64,000 nt of DNA, taken from contig MCFH01000003.1 in assembly GCA_002104945.1 (NCBI GenBank), forward strand, positions 744,001 to 808,000, in the 5' to 3' direction. The translations under genes were made by a program, and so were the position numbers. The DNA comes from Piromyces finnis. Lineage: Eukaryota; Neocallimastigomycota; Neocallimastigomycetes; Neocallimastigales; Neocallimastigaceae. Every line of letters starts with the position of its first letter. Position 1 is the first letter of the stretch. Under the pieces are notes generated by a model. That model had not been told where the DNA came from. It searched no databases and worked only from the letters and a program-made list of their open reading frames with translations. Positions 58,450 to 64,000 of this stretch are shown one piece after another.

Positions 58450-60343
58450 TATTTCTATTTCTTGAATAGAATAAAAAATAAAATAAAAAAAAATGTATTT
58501 AAATAATTATAATACAAAAGTTTTTTTAACTTTTTTTTTTTTTTAAAAAAAAAAAGAAAAAAAAAAAAAGAAAAAATTCTTTTCTTTTTATACTTTAATT
58601 GATTCAACTTTTTCCATTTTTCCATTTTTTTTTAATAATTAATTTTTATTAAATTTTTAAAGTGAAAAGAATGAATGAATAAAATTAAAATAAATATTCA
58701 TTAAAGAATAATAAATGTATTTTATATTGAATACAACAATAACAAGCAATTACAACAACAACAGACAAACAAACAACCATTTTGAATACAATGAAAAATA
58801 GAAATGATGACATTCTATATTTAAAACTTTATTTCTTTTTACAATGACATTGTTTCTACGCAATGCATACTCATTACTTTTTTATAGTAAAAAAAAAATT
58901 TATTATTTTCAATTTAATTTTATTCTCTTCCCACCATACCAATACCAATATTAATAAATTATAAATAAAACTCAACCACCACCTAAAAAATTATAAAAAA
59001 AAAAAAGAGCGATCCTTCTAATGCAATACAAAATATAAAAAGGCTTTTATTTCATTATAAAAAAAACCGCTTTTCTTAATAATAAAAAAAAAAAACCGTT
59101 TTCTTTTTTTTTTTTAATAATTAAATAGAATATGAATTTTTATAAAAAGAAATGTAATAATAATTATTTTTATATATTAATATTTATTAATATTTATTAT
59201 AATATAATTATTAATATAGCTTTTTATTATTTAATATTTATATTAATCATAGATAATATTAATATTTATTATTCATTATTTATTATATAATTATATAATG
59301 AATAATATTATTATTTATTATTTATTATTTTTCTTATTTATTATTCATTAATATTTATTATATAATGAATATTATTATTTATTATTTATTTTTTCTTATT
59401 TAAATATTTAAATATTCATTATTCATTATTTATTATTTATTATTTATTATTATTCATTATTTAAATATTCATTATTCATTATTTATTATATAATTCTTTT
59501 ATTCTTTTATTATTATATAATGAATAATATTATTATTTATTTATTTATTATTTATTTATTTATTTATTTATTTATTATTGTAGCCTTTTTATTAATTCTT
59601 TTTTTTTTTTTTAAAAAAATTTAATTTAAATTCATTTTTAATAAAAAACATCAAAGTCCATTTTTATAACAATTAAAGTTTTAAACTTTAAAAAAATTAA
59701 TATTTTTAATTAAAAAAAGTGTTAAAATATTATTTTTTAAAGTTTATGACACATTCGCACGTTTAACTATTATTATATTAAAAATAATAATCATTAAAGT
59801 TTATTATGAAAAAAAAAGTTGGAGGAATGAAAAGAATGAAATGAAAGCAATAAATAGCAACAGACAGTAACTGACAGTAACTGACCGTGTTCACGATTCG
59901 TTTTAAATATCAATTTTTAAACTATTATTTTAAATAAATAAATAAATAAATAAAATAAAAAAAACACTTTTTTTTAATTTCAATTTTTATATTAAACTTT
60001 TTAGGGATAATGAAAAATTTAAAGTTTAAATTTATGGATTAATAAAAAAAAAAATGAATAGAAAATTAAAAAAAAATTATTCATTTAAATTGAATAGATG
60101 AAATCTATTGTTTTACATATATTATAATATATGGTTTAATATAAGGTTAAATTAATTGGAAACCCTTTTTAAAAAATATCAACAAAGTCGGTCTTTTAAA
60201 TTTTTAATGTAATGAAATGAAGTAAGAATATGGATAAATAAATGATTTTATTGTATATTATTATTGTATTATATCCTTATTAAACTATGGATTAATTCTG
60301 TGGTAACTACTTTAATTTATAAGGTAAAAATATCTTTTTATTA

Positions 60344-60436
60344 TCAACTATCTACTTGATTCAAGCACTTGAAAGGATTAATAACTATTTTTGGACAGTT
60401 TACTGGATCTGCTCTGCTTTTTTGCTTGCACTTCAT
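60344..60436 (-). CDS. Possible small Cys-containing fragment (30 residues)
   Basis: The frame M-K-C-K-Q-K-S-R-A-D-P-V-N-C-P-K-I ... P-F-K-C-L-N-Q runs from an ATG at 60434-60436 to TGA 60344-60346. Its composition is clearly richer than the flanks. There is no signal peptide, so it is more likely a leftover exon of a Cys-rich protein than a gene. Family not recognised. Confidence 0.2.
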   Translation of the reverse strand: MKCKQKSRADPVNCPKIVINPFKCLNQVDS

Positions 60437-61129
60437 GATAAAAATTCAATCTCAAAAAATGTGATCTTAATATATTAACATTATATTGTAATATATTAAT
60501 GTTATATATTTTTTATTTAAATATTAAATTTCTAAATTTTCATTGGTTACCAAATAAACACTCCGATAATAAAATAAATTAAAAAAAAAAGAGCAAGTTA
60601 GGACAGATAGGTTGTCAAAGGTTAATGTAATAATAATAACTACATGGTGTGGTAGCAAATGGTATAGTAGTTGTATAAAAAAAAAAGTATCATGGTAGTG
60701 CAATAGTAGAGTAAATAAAAAAGATATTTAGTAGAATAATTCTCTCTTTTTTTATATATTATGTGGTATCAATTAGGGAGTTAGAATGAAAGATCCATAG
60801 ATGAACTATCCATTTTTAAGGTTTGATAAAGTTGTTTTTTTTTTTTTTATACAAATATCAAAATAAGAAAAGGTCTTTTTTTTTTAAAAAAAATTTTATT
60901 AATTTTAAAAAAAAAATCGATATGCCTTTAAAGTATAATAAAAATACAATTAAAAAAAAGGTTGGATAGAATAAAAAAGAAAAGAAATATTGATGATGCT
61001 GATGATAAAGTAATTAAACTTTTGATTTAAAAAAAAAATTTAAAAAAAGTATATTATTTTATCTTTTTTTTATAAAGTATACATGAATGTACAAAAATTT
61101 TATTTTGAATAGAAATGGATATTATTAAG

Positions 61130-61178
61130 GAAGAAGAAGAAGAAGAAGAAGAAGAAGAAGAAGAAGAAGAAGAAGAAA
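61130..61178. repeat. (GAA)n microsatellite
   Basis: About 16 units in intergenic DNA; unusual here because almost every other simple repeat is pure A/T. Confidence 0.9.
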
Positions 61179-61536
61179 AGAATATACATAAAATTTTTAT
61201 TTTAAATATTGGCAAGACTTTAATTATAATTCGATGATGAGTATTGTGTAAAAAAAGATAGAATCAATCTTTATTTTATAATGAAAATCATAAAGTAGTT
61301 GTTATTGTTTTAACTTTTTTTTTACAAAAGGTTAACTTTAAAAAATTTTGGAATATTCTTTTAAAAAACTTTTTAAAAACTTTGTTTCCAATTAATCCTT
61401 TTTTTTTTTTTACTAGAGATAAGTCGTTTGGTGTGTGGGATGGTTTATTTTTTTTATTTTACTTCATTCCCATTAAAAAAAAATAAATATTAACCTAACC
61501 TAGATTTATTGTCTTTTTTTTTTTATTCATAGTTAT

Positions 61537-61538
<2 letters not shown>

Positions 61539-61585
<47 letters not shown>
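61539..61585. repeat. Poly-T tract, 47 bases
   Basis: Longest homopolymer in the window; its exact length is unreliable. Confidence 0.9.
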
Positions 61586-61586
<1 letters not shown>

Positions 61587-62325
61587 AAACTTTATCGGTA
61601 TATGTCCACCTATCAAATTATGAATAACTTTTAATTAAAAAAAATAACCGGCAAATACTTCCTAAAAGTTGGAATTTAGAAAGAATTAAAAGGCTTTATT
61701 TTTTAATAATAATAAATATCGGCGAAATATATTCCTAAAGTTGAAGTTTAAAGTTCCGATAAAATTAATATTAAAAAAAAAAAACCTTACAATCCCTTTT
61801 TGCATTGTTTAATCACGATATTTTTTTTTTTTTGAGACACCATTAAATCTTTATAAATCTTTATTTTTATTAACAATTTTTTATTTATATTTAAATTATT
61901 TATATTTATATGATTTATATGATTTATATTATATATATTATATATATATTATATATATCTTTTTTTTTTTTTTATTCTATTCTCATATTATTTTACCTTG
62001 AAATGATAAAATAGAGAAATAAAAAATTTTTTTTTGATTATTTATAATTAAATAATTATAGATATAATTATTATTTATTTATTTACTTTAGTGTATAATG
62101 TGTATGTGTGTGTGGAGGTGCACGATATTATGTGTAAAAGGATTTCTTTTTTTTTTTTAACATTAAAAAAAATTTAGACTTTTTTTTTTCCTTTTCATTT
62201 TATTTTTAAACAGAATTTAATTATTTACTTATAATAAAAAAGTTGATTTTTTTTTTTACAATGAAGCTTTAATATTTATAGATATTTATATATTTATATA
62301 ATACTACTATTTCTTTTTTTTTTTT

Positions 62326-64000
62326 TTAATAATAGTTGTTGTTGTTATTGTTATAATTGTTATTATTATTGTTATAGTTGTTGTTGTTGTTATTATTATA
62401 ATTGTTATTATTATTGTCATAGTTGTTGTTGTTATAATTGTTATAGTTGTTATTATTATTGTTATAGTTGTTGTTATTGTTATAATTGTTATAGTTGTTA
62501 TTATTATTGTCATAGTTGTTGTTGTTGTTATAATTGTTGTTATTGTTGTTGTTGTTATTATCACTAATTTGAATACATTGATGATAATAATCATTATATA
62601 CTTTACATACAAAGCCTTCTACACAACATGTAGGTCCTTGATAGCCTATACCACCGCATTGGTTAAATGCACTAACACAATTACTAGGTGAAGGTGTAGT
62701 GGTGGTTGTGGTAGTGGTAAAAGTAATAGATGTTGAAGATGGTGTTAAAATTGTTGTGGTTGTTCTAAGAGTTTTAGTAGTTGTAATAATAGGAATGGTT
62801 TTAGTGGTGAGAACTGTTGCAGATGGTGTTGGAATTGGTGTGGACGTGGTAATTATTGTAGTAGTTGTTGAAAGAGTTTTCGTTGTTGTAATGATAGGAA
62901 CGGGTTTAGTAGTAGAAGTTATAGTAATAGTAGAGGTAATGGTAGTAATTGGACTGGCTGATGTAACGGTGGTAGTGGTTGTTGTTGGTAATGTAGATGT
63001 AGTGGTGGTAGTGGTGGTGGTGGTAGTAGTGGTGGTAGTAGTTTCAATGTCAGATGTAGTAATATCAATTGTTGTTGTTGGTTCTTCTTCAATGGTGGTA
63101 GATTCTTCAAGAGTGGTGGTGGTGGTAGTAGGTTCTTCCTCCAAGGTTGTTGTGGTAATGGTATCTTTAATAATACCACACCAATCACCATTTTCAACAC
63201 CCCAATCACCATCACTGTCAGTATAGGCAACTTCAGTTGTTTGGGTACAACATGGATAACCTTGGACTTCTGACCAACATTCTATTGGATTCTCTGGATC
63301 TTCAATAGGATTGATTTCCTTTTCAAAAATGTATGGACCATCCGAGACTTCCATGGAATCTACTTCATAAATCGTAATAGAAAGCATTGTAGTGGTATCC
63401 GTTGTGTTAAAATCCAATACACCAAAAGTGGAACTATACGTTTGATTATACCTATAAACATAATCTCTATTAGGATTAGAGGAGAATCCATAAAGTTTAC
63501 TACCAGTGGAACAATTAGAAGTGATATACAATGTACCATTGACATTTTTATTTACTTCTTCCTTTTTAATGGAAGATACGCCGTAATAACCTTCCATTTG
63601 ATCATTATCCGTACCCTTATAATGAATAAAATTAGAAACGGTGTAAACATGATCATGACCATTAAGTACCAAATCAAAATGATAATGATCCATTAAACGG
63701 GTAAGACATGGACGTAACTTTGAGGTAATATCGGTATCTGATGAATGTGTACTACCATTGCCATAAATATCATGATGGAACATGGCAATACGCCAATTGG
63801 CCTCTGGATACTTGGTGAGGGCTTCCTTAATGACGGTTTCAAAATCGGTACAATCAGAATAGTTGGTTTCGAGAACAACCACAACGACATTATTATATTT
63901 GAAATAATAACTATAACCAGGAATAAATCCTTCCCATCGACTACCCTTCCAACTGTCCTTATAGGATGGGTTGGTAAAGGAATTAGGGGTATTGAAATGA
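62326..64000 (-). CDS. Dockerin-tagged PAP-like metallophosphoesterase E (5' end outside the window)
   Basis: An open frame runs from the right window edge to the stop at 62326-62328. It begins inside the phosphoesterase domain (H-F-N-T-P-N-S-F) and contains [13 protein letters not shown] and G-H-D-H-V-Y-T-V-S. Then follow one dockerin ([11 protein letters not shown] ... G-D-W-C-G-I-I), a Thr linker of about 150 residues, and CBM1 ([12 protein letters not shown] ... Y-Y-H-Q-C-I). After the CBM1, where the other members stop, it has a roughly 80-residue tail made almost only of Asn, Tyr and Asp (62329-62570). The dockerin and catalytic part share one exon, as in C. Motifs I to III and any N-terminal dockerins lie beyond the window. 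Confidence 0.88.
   Translation of the reverse strand, partial: HFNTPNSFTNPSYKDSWKGSRWEGFIPGYSYYFKYNNVVVVVLETNYSDCTDFETVIKEALTKYPEANWRIAMFHHDIYGNGSTHSSDTDITSKLRPCLTRLMDHYHFDLVLNGHDHVYTVSNFIHYKGTDNDQMEGYYGVSSIKKEEVNKNVNGTLYITSNCSTGSKLYGFSSNPNRDYVYRYNQTYSSTFGVLDFNTTDTTTMLSITIYEVDSMEVSDGPYIFEKEINPIEDPENPIECWSEVQGYPCCTQTTEVAYTDSDGDWGVENGDWCGIIKDTITTTTLEEEPTTTTTTLEESTTIEEEPTTTIDITTSDIETTTTTTTTTTTTTTTSTLPTTTTTTVTSASPITTITSTITITSTTKPVPIITTTKTLSTTTTIITTSTPIPTPSATVLTTKTIPIITTTKTLRTTTTILTPSSTSITFTTTTTTTTPSPSNCVSAFNQCGGIGYQGPTCCVEGFVCKVYNDYYHQCIQISDNNNNNNNNNYNNNNNYDNNNNNYNNYNNNNNYNNNNNNYNNYNNNNYDNNNNNYNNNNNNNYNNNNNNYNNNNNNYY

Larger units (their letters stand above)
57670..62325. other. Large AT-rich intergenic region between phosphatases D and E
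   Basis: No gene supported. Contains dense TTATT-type repeats (about 59150-59580), the GAA run and the long T-run listed separately, and one small Cys-containing frame. Confidence 0.5.

Noticed and set aside
58226-58465. 79-codon poly-Phe frame
   Set aside because: Generated by T-runs; no sequence signature.
62699-63226. 175-codon plus-strand frame rich in Val
   Set aside because: It is the antisense of the Thr-rich linker and dockerin of phosphatase E; ACT/ACC repeats read backwards always give Val/Gly frames.

Overview
The window is nuclear DNA of an extremely AT-rich, intron-rich fungus, almost certainly an anaerobic gut fungus (Neocallimastigomycota). The decisive evidence is in the right half. 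Six secreted proteins there carry Cys-rich fungal dockerins (pattern C-W-S...G-Y-P-C-C...D..G.W.......W-C-G-I), Thr-rich linkers and C-terminal fungal cellulose-binding CBM1 modules. Short introns, poly-A/T tracts and long AAT runs fit the same lineage. No tRNA, rRNA, CRISPR array or transposase gene was found.

Left part (1-19 kb). After the last codons of an ankyrin-type protein come three SUMO-pathway genes in 7.4 kb: SUMO (1447-2023, +), the SUMO E2 UBC9 (3551-4861, -) and an SP-RING (PIAS/Siz type) SUMO E3 (5947-8821, +). Together they provide the modifier, the conjugating enzyme and a ligase. Next are a decayed leucine-rich-repeat gene, two tandem paralogous class E (cAMP-receptor-like) seven-helix receptors with identical intron positions (11504-13073 and 16619-18231), and a broken secreted-protein gene between them.

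Middle part (19.6-27.8 kb). A gene of about 26 exons encodes FANCD2, the central Fanconi anaemia DNA-repair protein. It contains what reads as a U12-type AT-AC intron. It also has an apparent one-base deletion in an A-run exactly at the lysine pair aligned with the human monoubiquitination site.

Right part (29-64 kb). A triple-dockerin/CBM1 protein with no catalytic domain comes first, followed by a non-coding element with 101-bp terminal inverted repeats and a bacterial-like VOC (glyoxalase-superfamily) gene. Then comes a head-to-tail array, all on the minus strand, of five dockerin-tagged purple-acid-phosphatase-like metallophosphoesterases; the last is cut by the window edge. The shared plan is signal peptide, two dockerins, FN3-like plus metallophosphoesterase domain, one or two dockerins, Thr-rich linker, CBM1. 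This implies cellulosome-bound, cellulose-targeted phosphatases expanded by local duplication.

Exon structures were read by hand from splice-site consensus and reading-frame continuity. For most spliced genes the exon lengths sum to a multiple of three, which supports them.
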